From assembly GCA_946415705.1 (NCBI GenBank), contig CAMKTN010000003.1, positions 42,134 to 106,133 on the forward strand: a stretch of DNA of 64,000 bases. The letters are read 5' to 3'. Made by a program: the position numbers and the translations under genes. This DNA is from an uncultured Prevotellaceae bacterium (lineage in GTDB: Bacteria; Bacteroidota; Bacteroidia; Bacteroidales; Bacteroidaceae). Below, piece after piece: positions 8,940 to 17,128 of the stretch (position 1 is the first letter of the stretch; each line of letters starts with the position of its first letter). Under the pieces are notes generated by a model, which worked only from the letters and a program-made list of their open reading frames with translations, was not told the DNA's origin and did not search any database.

Positions 8940-10388
8940 ATGGGCGGTTTTTTCGGAACAATAGCTACGCGTCCTGTCATCACAGACCTCTTCTATGGCA
9001 CGGACTACAACAGCCACCTCGGCACGAAGCGCGGCGGTCTCGCTACGTATTCTGAGGAGAAAGGCTTCTTCCGCAGTATTCACAATCTCGAGAGCAACTA
9101 TTTCCGTTCGCGTTTTGAGAAGGAACTCACGCGCTTCGAGGGTAACAGCGGCATCGGTGTCATTTCCGACACAGACCCGCAGCCCATCATGGTGAACTCC
9201 CACCTGGGTAAGATGGCCGTGGTCACCGTGGGCAAGGTCAACAACCTCGAGGAACTCACGAGCGAGCTGTTGGCCAGCGGCGACCATTTCTCCGAGATGT
9301 CCAGCGGCAAGACCAACCCCACGGAACTCATCACGCTGCTCATAGCCCGTGGCAAGAGCTTTGTCGATGGCATTGAGAATGTATATAACAAGGTGAAGGG
9401 TTCGTGCTCCATGCTCATTCTCACCGAGAACGGTATCATCGCAGCCCGTGACCATCTGGGACGCACACCTATTATCATCGGTAAGAAAGATGGTGCCTGG
9501 GCCGCCACCAGCGAGAGCAGCAGCTTCCCTAACCTGGATTTCGAGATTGAGTACTATTTAGGTCCGGGTGAGATCATTTGCCTCACGGCCGACGGCATGG
9601 AACGCCTGCGCGAGCCCGAAGAGGAGATGCAGGTCTGCTCGTTCCTGTGGGTTTATTACGGTTTCCCCACGTCCAGCTACGAGGGCCGCAACGTAGAGGC
9701 TATGCGCCATACCTGCGGTGTGCTGATGGGCGAAACGGACAAGACCGAGGTGGATATCGTCAGCGGTATTCCCGACTCCGGCGTTGGCATGGCGACCGGC
9801 TATGCCGAGGGTATCGGCAAACCCTATCGCCGTGCGGTCAGCAAATACACGCCCACATGGCCGCGTTCCTTCATGCCGGGCAACCAGTTGACACGTAACC
9901 TGGTGGCGAAGATGAAGCTGATTCCCAACCGCGATGCCCTGGTCGGCCAGCGCTGTCTGTTCTGCGACGACAGCATTGTGCGCGGCACGCAGTTGCGCGA
10001 TAATGTCAAGGGGCTCTTTGAGTTGGGCGCCAAGGAGGTGCACATGCGCATCGCCTGTCCACCTCTCATCTATGGCTGTCCCTTCATCAACTTCTCGGCC
10101 TCGAAAAGTGATATGGAGCTGTTGACGCGACAGGTGATTCACGATCTGGAAAACGACCGCGACAAGATGCCAGGTGGCATTGGCGGCGAGGGCTCCACGC
10201 CCAATGAGATCCTGCAGGAGTATGCCCGCACAGGCTCTGAGAAGTACCGTGCGATGGTCGAAGAGATGGGGCGTCGCTTGGGGCTCACAACCCTACAGTT
10301 CAACACCCTTGAGATTCTGGTGAAAGCCATCGGGTTGCCCAAGTGTAAGGTCTGCACGCATTGTTTCGATGGCAGCAGCTACTGTTGA
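8940..10388 (+). CDS. PurF-like amidophosphoribosyltransferase homologue without the N-terminal cysteine
   Basis: 482 residues with the two-domain layout of glutamine PRPP amidotransferase: an N-terminal Ntn-type glutaminase domain and a C-terminal phosphoribosyltransferase domain with a PRPP loop (CDDSIVRGTQL, about residues 341-351). Canonical PurF exposes a catalytic cysteine at position 2 (MCGI...), but this protein begins MGGFFGT, so the glutamine-hydrolysing nucleophile is absent. GTKRGG and ARDHLGRTP, which belong to the glutaminase fold, remain. The C-terminus has clustered cysteines (CKVCTHCFDG...C), recalling the Fe-S ligands of some PurF proteins. It may use ammonia or have another role; a canonical PurF would be expected elsewhere in the genome. 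Fold assignment is firm, function is not. Confidence 0.8.
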   Translation: MGGFFGTIATRPVITDLFYGTDYNSHLGTKRGGLATYSEEKGFFRSIHNLESNYFRSRFEKELTRFEGNSGIGVISDTDPQPIMVNSHLGKMAVVTVGKVNNLEELTSELLASGDHFSEMSSGKTNPTELITLLIARGKSFVDGIENVYNKVKGSCSMLILTENGIIAARDHLGRTPIIIGKKDGAWAATSESSSFPNLDFEIEYYLGPGEIICLTADGMERLREPEEEMQVCSFLWVYYGFPTSSYEGRNVEAMRHTCGVLMGETDKTEVDIVSGIPDSGVGMATGYAEGIGKPYRRAVSKYTPTWPRSFMPGNQLTRNLVAKMKLIPNRDALVGQRCLFCDDSIVRGTQLRDNVKGLFELGAKEVHMRIACPPLIYGCPFINFSASKSDMELLTRQVIHDLENDRDKMPGGIGGEGSTPNEILQEYARTGSEKYRAMVEEMGRRLGLTTLQFNTLEILVKAIGLPKCKVCTHCFDGSSYC

Positions 10389-10394
10389 TGGGCG

Positions 10395-12392
10395 TCACCA
10401 TTTCAGGCGCAGCAGCAGTTGAACGTCCGGTTTCCAGGACGTGCTGATGCGCAGGATGCCAGAAGATATTTCACTATGGTCGGTGTAATGCGTTACACCG
10501 ACTTTTGTTTGCAGCTCATATCGTTTATTCGTCGTTCGCCAGCGTAGCGTGGCCGCGAGGCGCTGGCCTTTGCCGTAGAGCTGTGCCATCCCGAAGGTCC
10601 GGTAGAGAGAAGGTTCGTAGATATACAGGCGGCTGTCGTAGTCGTCGGTGTGAAACCATACGAACATCAGTGATGCGCGCAGGCGCTGTTCCGCGCTCTC
10701 GTAGTTGACCTGCGGCGCCAGGGCGAAGCCATTGGACGAAGCATGCTCACTGGTGGCTCGCGGCGCGTCGGGCTCGTGGTAGCGGTGCATGAAGGCCGAG
10801 AGGGCGGCGTTCCAGTGTGTGTTGAATTTGTAGGTATAGGAGGCGCGCAGCTGGTGGCTGTAATGGCGGCGGTCACTCGCCTCCTTGCTCTTGACGCGAT
10901 AGCGCAGGCGCAGCTGGTAGTGGCTGCGGGGTTGCCAGATCGTCTGTAGGATTGCTTCCCAACCGGTGGAATAGCGGCTCATGGTGTAGCGTGGCCATGG
11001 GGAGTAGAAGTAATCGAAGAGGGCCAGCAGGGCGAAGGGGCCGAGGCGGCTGGCATCGAATTGCAGGGTGATGCCGCTTTCGTTTTGTACTTGGCTGTTC
11101 TCGCCGATGGCGGAGGCGTAAGGCGAGTAGTAACCTGTGGCGTAATAACGTTGGATGACGGACAGCTGTGTGTTGGCATTGAAGCGCCAGGCGGCTTTGT
11201 TCAGCGTGGCCCAACCGCCTCCGCGGTTGTCGAAGCTGTGAGCTGTCTCGCCCCGTATGAGCAGGCGGTTGTGTTGGTAGCCGTAGTCTGCGGAAACAGC
11301 CCCGAACAGATAGCCTTCGGGGTAGATCTGCCGATAGAGGGCGCTGTTCTGACGGAACTGATGGTCGTAGTACTGGAACATACCGGTGATGCCCGCGTGC
11401 CACTCTTTGTGCTTCCATTGGGCGTGCAGCGCGGTGGTCTGGCTAAGGAGCGTATGGCGGTGGCCCCACTCGCTGTCCGTGCGGTGCAGCCCCGTCGTGT
11501 TGATGCTGCTGACGCTATTGTCTTTGTTCACGGTAGCGTCCAAGGAACGGATGGAATAGAAGGCCGTCACCTCCCACTGGCGGCCGAAGGCCAGCGTGCC
11601 AGCCACCCCTCGCATAAAGGAGACCTCGTCCGTGGAGCGATGAGGCCGTATGCCCCCGAGGGTGCGCCAAAGGCTTGTGGAGGCTTTGCCGTACTGCAGG
11701 CCGTTGTTGATGACGAGTCCCTCGCCGAAGCCCGCCTTGAAATCGCCTACTAACAAGCGCTTCATCACACCGATGTCTTTCAGCATCGCGTGGCCGCCGT
11801 AGCTATCCCAGAAGGGCGATTGCTTGGTGAAGATTGGCTCGCCGGCATCCTTCTCCAACCTCAGCCCGGCATCCAGGCGGCGCCCCTGTTGCCATGTGAA
11901 GCGGAGCTGATGAGCGATGCCCCGTGCCCAGGGCCAGCCTTCCCGTTGGTAGCAGGGGATGTCCATGCGCGTGGAGAGCTCTTCTTGGGCCCCTTTCCAT
12001 TTATTCACAGGTGTCTTGGCGGGGATGGGACCGGCATAGACGAAGAACTTCAGCCATTCCCGTTCGCGATAGTCCAGCCTGGTGATGAGGCGCAGCTCTC
12101 CCAGCGTGCGCATGGCACCATGAAGGGCGATATAATCCACGATGCCCTCTACGGTTTTCTCATCCAGGAAGGGCAGGCGTAGCAAGTCTTCGAAATCGGC
12201 CGTGTTGATGTTGAGGGGATGCTCATGGAGCTCATTCAGCAGCTCCATCTGCTCCAACCATCGTTCCCCGTCGCCATCGGCATATTCCTCGGTCATCTCT
12301 TGCATAAACTCCTCCCATGAGACCGTTTCCTGTGCCAGCACAAGCGTGGAAGCCGTCCATCCGACAACAAAGAGAAGAGTTCTCGCGTTCAC
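10395..12392 (-). CDS. Helix-hairpin-helix outer-membrane beta-barrel-like protein
   Basis: 665 residues with a signal peptide (ending STLVLAQ), then an N-terminal segment with paired HhH motifs (PLNINTADFEDLLRLPFL, RTLGELRLITRLD) and a long C-terminal region of alternating aromatic and polar residues that ends in ...LLRLKW, as outer-membrane barrels do. The start is a GTG only 3 bp after the thioesterase stop, with no better start preceding the signal peptide; translational coupling is likely. Such ComEA-like HhH barrel proteins are widespread in Bacteroidales but their role is unknown; DNA contact at the envelope is a guess from the HhH motif alone. Confidence 0.75.
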   Translation of the reverse strand: MNARTLLFVVGWTASTLVLAQETVSWEEFMQEMTEEYADGDGERWLEQMELLNELHEHPLNINTADFEDLLRLPFLDEKTVEGIVDYIALHGAMRTLGELRLITRLDYREREWLKFFVYAGPIPAKTPVNKWKGAQEELSTRMDIPCYQREGWPWARGIAHQLRFTWQQGRRLDAGLRLEKDAGEPIFTKQSPFWDSYGGHAMLKDIGVMKRLLVGDFKAGFGEGLVINNGLQYGKASTSLWRTLGGIRPHRSTDEVSFMRGVAGTLAFGRQWEVTAFYSIRSLDATVNKDNSVSSINTTGLHRTDSEWGHRHTLLSQTTALHAQWKHKEWHAGITGMFQYYDHQFRQNSALYRQIYPEGYLFGAVSADYGYQHNRLLIRGETAHSFDNRGGGWATLNKAAWRFNANTQLSVIQRYYATGYYSPYASAIGENSQVQNESGITLQFDASRLGPFALLALFDYFYSPWPRYTMSRYSTGWEAILQTIWQPRSHYQLRLRYRVKSKEASDRRHYSHQLRASYTYKFNTHWNAALSAFMHRYHEPDAPRATSEHASSNGFALAPQVNYESAEQRLRASLMFVWFHTDDYDSRLYIYEPSLYRTFGMAQLYGKGQRLAATLRWRTTNKRYELQTKVGVTHYTDHSEISSGILRISTSWKPDVQLLLRLKW

Positions 12393-12395
12393 CCT

Positions 12396-12803
12396 TTACT
12401 GCTGGTTGAGAACTTTGGCAAAAGCCTCATCGTAGGGTGATGTGCGGGCGAGCTGGCCTTGGTAGAGGCACACGAGCGATATCTCGCCGCGGAACGCCAG
12501 TTGCATGTCCGCCTCGCGGTAGATAGCTTGATGAAAGACGTATTTCACGCCGTCCTTCTCCAGCGCCAGACGCGACACAAAGCGGTCATCGCAGCGCAGC
12601 GGGGTCTTGAAGTCCAGTTTCATACGCGCCACGACCGCGTCGTAACCCTGTTCGTGGAGCTGGGCAAAGCTCACGCCGATGGAGCGCAGGAACAGGTGGC
12701 GTGTGTGCTCAGCATAATGCAGGTAGTTGGCGTTGTTGACAATGCCTTCAATGTCGCACTCGTAGTCGCGAACTTCCATCGTTGTTTCGAAAATGTATTC
12801 CAT
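12396..12803 (-). CDS. Hot-dog acyl-CoA thioesterase (4HBT, YbgC-like)
   Basis: 135 residues forming a single hot-dog fold. The N-terminal motif RDYECDIEGIVNNANYLHYAEH matches the 4HBT active-site region in which an aspartate precedes the long helix. Probable cytoplasmic hydrolase of acyl-CoA thioesters. It is first in a two-gene minus-strand unit with the HhH protein and has its own promoter at 12849-12857. Exact substrate is unknown. Confidence 0.85.
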   Translation of the reverse strand: MEYIFETTMEVRDYECDIEGIVNNANYLHYAEHTRHLFLRSIGVSFAQLHEQGYDAVVARMKLDFKTPLRCDDRFVSRLALEKDGVKYVFHQAIYREADMQLAFRGEISLVCLYQGQLARTSPYDEAFAKVLNQQ

Positions 12804-12811
12804 CGGAGAGA

Positions 12812-12842
12812 GTTGAGAATTGAAAATTGAAAATTGATGGTT
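12812..12842. repeat. AT-rich 9-mer repeat tract
   Basis: Units of the AATTGAAAATTGA kind lie between the thioesterase start and its promoter, i.e. within the transcript leader. Confidence 0.8.
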
Positions 12843-12848
12843 GACAGC

Positions 12849-12857
12849 GCAAAGATA
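12849..12857 (-). promoter_or_regulatory. Bacteroidetes -7 element for thioesterase/HhH unit
   Basis: Reads TATCTTTGC on the minus strand, about 46 bp upstream of the thioesterase ATG, and is divergent from the element at 12964. Confidence 0.7.
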
Positions 12858-12963
12858 GGCCTAAAAGTTGAAAATTGAAAATGGAATGTTGAAAAAGCTA
12901 TAAAAATATGCCGCAAAATGTAAAATCCTTCCTTGTGAAACGCCAAACATTAAACAAAATCCT

Positions 12964-12971
12964 TATCTTTG
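12964..12971 (+). promoter_or_regulatory. Bacteroidetes -7 element for ATPase/DUF4435 pair
   Basis: TATCTTTG, followed by an 80-nt leader to the ATG at 13054 that consists largely of AT-rich 9-mer repeats (12992-13042). Confidence 0.65.
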
Positions 12972-12991
12972 TCCGCGATAAGAACCCTTAA

Positions 12992-13042
12992 CTGTCAACT
13001 CTCAATACTCAATTTTCAATTTTCAATTCTCAATTCTCAATT
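12992..13042. repeat. AT-rich 9-mer repeat tract in leader
   Basis: At least five consecutive units of the CTCAATTTT/CAATTCTCA family ending 11 bp before the ATPase start codon. Confidence 0.85.
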
Positions 13043-13053
13043 CACGACTATAT

Positions 13054-13872
13054 ATGACTGGCAATTATATCAAACGTATCGAGATCGATTCCTTGTGGCG
13101 CGGCGTTCGGCATATCGTCTGGAACTTGAAGCCGGGCGTGAACGTCCTCAGCGGTATCAATGGGGTGGGGAAGAGCACCATCTTGCGTAAGACCATCCTC
13201 CGCCTGGCACAGGGTAAGGAAGAGCTGGAGCGCGACTACTCGGACTTGGGCGTGCATCTCACCTTCTCGCCCGAGGAGGCCGATTGTGTGCGCTTCGACG
13301 TCATTCGTGGCGTGGACCGTCCGCTGGTGAGTGCAGACATCCTCGGGAAGGTCGTGGAGGCACGCCTCACGACAGAACTCGATTGGCAGCTCTATCAGTT
13401 GCAGCGCCGCTACCTGGACTACCAGGTGAACCAGAGCAACCGCATCGTGACGCTCTTCACGTCTGCCGACCCCGAGGCGCAGCAGAAGGCAGCCGCCATC
13501 GCCGGTGAGAAGGAGCATTTCCAGGACCTCGTGGATGAGCTCTTCGAGGCCACAGGGAAGCATATCGACCGTTCCAGCAACGAGATCTTCTTCCACCAGC
13601 TCGATGAGCGCCTGACGCCTTACCTCCTCTCTTCAGGCGAGAAACAGATGCTGATTATCCTGCTCACCGTCCTCGTGGAGAATCGCGAGCCGTATGTTCT
13701 CCTGATGGACGAACCGGAGATCAGCCTCCATGTGGAATGGCAGCAGCGTCTCCTGGAACTCATCCTGGACTTGAACCCCAACGTTCAGATCATCCTCACG
13801 ACCCACTCGCCCGCGGTCATCATGAGCGGCTGGGCCGACCGTGTTACCGATGTAGAAGATATCATCGTTTGA
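13054..13872 (+). CDS. Small SMC/ABC-type ATPase, partner of DUF4435 protein
   Basis: 272-residue cytoplasmic ATPase. Walker A is SGINGVGKST (about residues 33-42), the ABC signature is LSSGEKQM, Walker B is VLLMDEPE and the H-loop TTHSP is near the C-terminus, all in the order of AAA_15/AAA_21 (OLD- and AriA-like) ATPases. The middle helical insertion is short, so the protein is smaller than typical AriA or OLD proteins. The DUF4435 gene starts within about 33 bp downstream, a pairing known from the PARIS anti-phage system (AriA ATPase with AriB TOPRIM effector). I infer a complex of the two, with the ATPase as sensor or scaffold; a housekeeping role is also possible. Confidence 0.8.
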   Translation: MTGNYIKRIEIDSLWRGVRHIVWNLKPGVNVLSGINGVGKSTILRKTILRLAQGKEELERDYSDLGVHLTFSPEEADCVRFDVIRGVDRPLVSADILGKVVEARLTTELDWQLYQLQRRYLDYQVNQSNRIVTLFTSADPEAQQKAAAIAGEKEHFQDLVDELFEATGKHIDRSSNEIFFHQLDERLTPYLLSSGEKQMLIILLTVLVENREPYVLLMDEPEISLHVEWQQRLLELILDLNPNVQIILTTHSPAVIMSGWADRVTDVEDIIV

Positions 13873-13874
13873 TT

Positions 13875-13908
13875 GAGAATTCATTGTCCATTGTCAATTG
13901 TCCATTGA
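13875..13908. repeat. Repeat tract containing the probable DUF4435 start codon
   Basis: Alternating CATTGTC, CAATTGTC and CATTG units fill the gap between the ATPase and DUF4435 genes; the TTG at 13905 is the last unit. Confidence 0.75.
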
Positions 13909-14918
13909 AACGGCTTACCCATAACCTCAGCTCGGCCTATTTTGAAGCGGCCAACCGCCTGCGACCCTCGCGGGCGCGGCGGCGCATTGTGGCTTATGTG
14001 GAGAGCTTCGAGGATGTGGCCTTCTGGCGCTCCATCCTCGATGACTACGAGGATGCTACGCGCTACTTCGAGGTGAAGTTGCCGTCGCATGATAACCTTG
14101 GGAAAGGCAAGCGACAAGCCATCATGAATCTCTTCGATGCAGACCAGTTCGGCGATGCCATGATTGCCTGTGTGGATGCCGACTACGACTATCTGCTGCG
14201 CGACACCACCGAGGCCAGCCGTTTCCTGAACAAATGCCCTTACGTCATTCACACCTTTGTGTATGCCATCGAGAGTTACCAATGCTGGGCACCCTCCCTG
14301 CACCGCGCTGTCGTCACGGCCTCCCTCAACGACCGTCCTGTCCTCGACTACGAGGAGTTCCTGCGCGAGTACAGCCAAATCATCTGGCCGCTCTTCGTGT
14401 GGAATATATGGTGCTATCGCCATGGCTCCTACAGCCATTTCACGATGCTGGACTTCTGCGGCTTCGTGGGTTTCCGTTCCATCCGCACCGGCCATCCCGA
14501 GGAGTCGCTGATGCAGCTGCGCCGCCGCGTCAATCAGAAGATAGCGTGGCTCCAGCGCCGCTTCCCTGAGGCCAAGAAGGACTATTCCACCCTGAAGGAA
14601 GAAATCAAGGGAATGGGTCCCACGCCCGACACCACCTATTTATATATACAGGGCCACACACTCTTCGACAATGTCGTGATGCCCCTTCTGGAGCCTATCT
14701 GTGCCATGCTCCGCAAGGAGCGTGAGCGCGAGATCAAGTCGCTCGCCGTACACGCCAAGCAGCGCCAGTGCGAGCTCTCCAGCTACCAGCACAGCGTCAT
14801 GGCCATCGATGTGGTCCTCAAGAAGAATACTGCCTTCCGCGAAGCCCCCCAGCTGCAGCGGGTGCGTGACAAGATTCAAGCATTTCTAACAGATCCTAAC
14901 AACACAATAATACAATGA
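13905..14918 (+). CDS. DUF4435 protein, TOPRIM-like (AriB-like)
   Basis: 337 residues from a TTG start at 13905 (KRLTHNLSSAYFEAANRL); there is no ATG in frame before the conserved region, and 13884 TTG is the only other nearby option. DUF4435 is the domain of AriB, the TOPRIM effector nuclease of PARIS. A TOPRIM-like acidic set is visible: a glutamate in AYVESFEDVAFW (about E33) and DxD in CVDADYDYL (about D91 and D93). The gene overlaps the next (PL11) by ATGA. The lack of an ATG may reflect invasion of the start region by AT repeats. The pairing with the upstream ATPase is the main functional clue; anti-phage activity is inference. Confidence 0.75.
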   Translation: MKRLTHNLSSAYFEAANRLRPSRARRRIVAYVESFEDVAFWRSILDDYEDATRYFEVKLPSHDNLGKGKRQAIMNLFDADQFGDAMIACVDADYDYLLRDTTEASRFLNKCPYVIHTFVYAIESYQCWAPSLHRAVVTASLNDRPVLDYEEFLREYSQIIWPLFVWNIWCYRHGSYSHFTMLDFCGFVGFRSIRTGHPEESLMQLRRRVNQKIAWLQRRFPEAKKDYSTLKEEIKGMGPTPDTTYLYIQGHTLFDNVVMPLLEPICAMLRKEREREIKSLAVHAKQRQCELSSYQHSVMAIDVVLKKNTAFREAPQLQRVRDKIQAFLTDPNNTIIQ

Positions 14919-17083
14919 GCAAACGATTATTTATCATTTATTCTTTATTATTGATCATTTCTGTGTCAGCATTGGCGCAGACAGCCTATGACTATACCCG
15001 CCTGAAGGGCGAGCGTTTGGACCGCGGTGTGGTCGCCTTCCGCACCAGCGCCGACAGCGTCTGCGTCCAATGGCGCTATCTCCCCACCGACCCGCAGGAC
15101 ATCGCCTTCGACATCCTTCGCGACGGTCAGGTCATTGGCCATTGCGGCGCTACCGCCCCGACCTTCTTCATGGATGCCAACCCCTGCACCGCCCCCTCCG
15201 TCTATGAAGTAAAACCCTCAACCCTCAACCCTCCGCTCGGCCCATCGGGACGCTTGACCCTTCAAGAACCCTCAACCACTTACTCCCTCCCCGCCAACGC
15301 CCCCATCGGCTACCTCGATATCCCCTTGCCCCCCGTTACCGTTCCCGAGGGCTCTCCCTCGGGCCTGACCTACAACGCCAACGACGCTACCATGGCCGAC
15401 CTCGACGGCGACGGTCAGATGGAAATCATCCTCAAATGGGACCCCTCCAACAGCCGCGACAACAGCCAGAGCGGTATCACGGCACCCACGATCTTCGAGG
15501 CCCTGCGCCTGGACGGAACCAGCCTCTGGCGCATTAACCTCGGGCGTAATATCCGCAGTGGTGCCCATTATACGCCGTTCATTGTTGCCGACCTCAATGG
15601 CGACGGCCGTGCTGAGTTCCTCGTGCGTACCAGCGATGGCACCATCGATGGCACAGGCGCTGTCCTTGGTGACCCAAACGCCGACCATGTCCGCCATCCC
15701 GATACCGTGTCCTATCAGGCCAACGGTAACCCTGGCGAGCAGTTCCGTGGTCCCGGCTGGCCGAATAATATGAACCGCAAGGCCGCGCGTGGCGGCTTCA
15801 TCTACAAAGGCCCGGAATGGGTCACCTGCTTCGATGGCCTCACAGGGCGTGCCATCAGCACCGTTGATTACATCCCCGAGCGCGGCGAGCTCCGTGGCTG
15901 GGGCGACAACTATGCAAACCGCAGCGACCGCTTCCTGGCAGCCTGCGCCTATCTCGATGGCGAGCACCTGAGCGCAATCTTCTGTCGCGGCTACTACACG
16001 CGTACCGGCATCGCGGCCTACGATTTCGACGGTAAGGACCTGAAGGTCCGTTGGGTCTTCGACACCAATACGTCGGAGTGGCACAGCTATGCCGGTCAGG
16101 GCAACCATAACGTCCGCGTCGGCGATGTCGATGGCGACGGCTGCGATGAGATTACCTACGGCTCCATGGCTCTCGACCACGACGGCCGCGGCCTCTACAA
16201 CACCGGCATGGGCCACGGCGACGCCATGCACCTGACCGCCTTCTTCCCAGACCCACCCCTAACCCCTCCCGTCAGGGAGGGGGACGGGCTGCGCAATGAT
16301 GGTATTTCTCAAGCCGGAGGGCTCCCCTCCCTCACGGGAGGGGGCGGGGGTGGGTCTCCACTCCAGCTCTGGGACTGCCACGAGAACAAGCGCGACGGCA
16401 GCGACTTCCGCGATGCCCGCACGGGAAAAGTCCTCTTCCAGATCCTCTCCAATAAGGACGTGGGCCGCTGCATGGCCGCCGACATTGACCCCGACAACCC
16501 CGGCTTGGAGATGTGGTCGTCAGCCTCTGGCGGCATCTGCAACACACTCGGCGAGGTCATCGACAGCACCGCCCGCATTCCCATTAATTTCGGTATTTGG
16601 TGGGACGGTGACCTCCTGCGGGAGTTCTTGGACCACGAGGCAGTGAGCAAGTACAGGAAGACCCCCTCCCCGCTCCCCCTAAAGGGGGAGGGTAGTCACT
16701 TCCCGAAAAGTGAGGATTCCCTTACTGGCACAGCTTTTGATTTCACAGGTTCCCGCTCCACCACGACGCTTGCCCGTTTCTCCGACTGCGCCTTCAACAA
16801 TGGCACGAAGTCGAACCCCTGCCTCTGTGCCGACGTTCTTGGCGACTGGCGCGAGGAGGTGCTGACGCGCACGTCTGACAACCGCCACCTGCGCCTTTAC
16901 ATCACGCCCATCCCCACAAAGTATCGCTTCCACACGTTCCTCTCTGACCCCGTCTATCGTCATAGCCTCGTGATGCAGAACGTGGGCTACAACCAACCCA
17001 CTAATGTCGGCTTCTTCTTCGGCGCTGACCTCGAAGGCAGCGGCCGCCTCTTCCGCGGGTGGCAGTTCGATGCGAGGAAATAG
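14915..17083 (+). CDS. PL11 rhamnogalacturonan lyase carrying two palindrome insertions
   Basis: 722 residues with a signal peptide (MSKRLFIIYSLLLIISVSAL), an Ig-like segment and the PL11 propeller (DLDGDGQMEIILKWDPSN, DLNGDGRAEFLVR, DVDGDGCDEITYGS, DVLGDWREEV). It lacks the long N- and C-terminal extensions of the lyase at 2-3292. Compared with that paralogue it has two in-frame low-complexity insertions encoded by GC palindromes: about 36 residues after GDAMHLTAFFP (nt 16250-16356) and about 15-25 residues around TPSPLPLKGEGSH (nt 16660-16692). Both fall between conserved propeller motifs, so the fold may survive, but activity is uncertain. The start overlaps the DUF4435 stop; GH97 follows 45 bp downstream. 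Confidence 0.88.
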   Translation: MSKRLFIIYSLLLIISVSALAQTAYDYTRLKGERLDRGVVAFRTSADSVCVQWRYLPTDPQDIAFDILRDGQVIGHCGATAPTFFMDANPCTAPSVYEVKPSTLNPPLGPSGRLTLQEPSTTYSLPANAPIGYLDIPLPPVTVPEGSPSGLTYNANDATMADLDGDGQMEIILKWDPSNSRDNSQSGITAPTIFEALRLDGTSLWRINLGRNIRSGAHYTPFIVADLNGDGRAEFLVRTSDGTIDGTGAVLGDPNADHVRHPDTVSYQANGNPGEQFRGPGWPNNMNRKAARGGFIYKGPEWVTCFDGLTGRAISTVDYIPERGELRGWGDNYANRSDRFLAACAYLDGEHLSAIFCRGYYTRTGIAAYDFDGKDLKVRWVFDTNTSEWHSYAGQGNHNVRVGDVDGDGCDEITYGSMALDHDGRGLYNTGMGHGDAMHLTAFFPDPPLTPPVREGDGLRNDGISQAGGLPSLTGGGGGGSPLQLWDCHENKRDGSDFRDARTGKVLFQILSNKDVGRCMAADIDPDNPGLEMWSSASGGICNTLGEVIDSTARIPINFGIWWDGDLLREFLDHEAVSKYRKTPSPLPLKGEGSHFPKSEDSLTGTAFDFTGSRSTTTLARFSDCAFNNGTKSNPCLCADVLGDWREEVLTRTSDNRHLRLYITPIPTKYRFHTFLSDPVYRHSLVMQNVGYNQPTNVGFFFGADLEGSGRLFRGWQFDARK
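16250..16356. repeat. REPIN-like inverted pair of GC palindromes inside PL11 gene
   Basis: Two palindromic units (CCCCTCCCGTCAGGGAGGGG and CCCTCCCTCACGGGAGGG) face each other across about 35 bp. The outer ends, GACCCACCCC and GGGGTGGGTC, are exact inverted repeats. The whole 107-bp element is read in frame. Confidence 0.9.
16660..16692. repeat. Single GC palindrome inside PL11 gene
   Basis: CTCCCCCTAAAGGGGGAG forms the stem-loop, preceded by GACCCCCTCCCCG; encodes the peptide TPSPLPLKGEG in frame. Confidence 0.85.
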
Positions 17084-17128
17084 TCGTGATAACGAAATAA
17101 CGTATTAACTTCATAACATAATAACACA

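Noticed and set aside
15272..16231. 319-residue open frame opposite the second PL11 gene
   Set aside because: Val/Ala/Asp-rich shadow of the PL11 frame.
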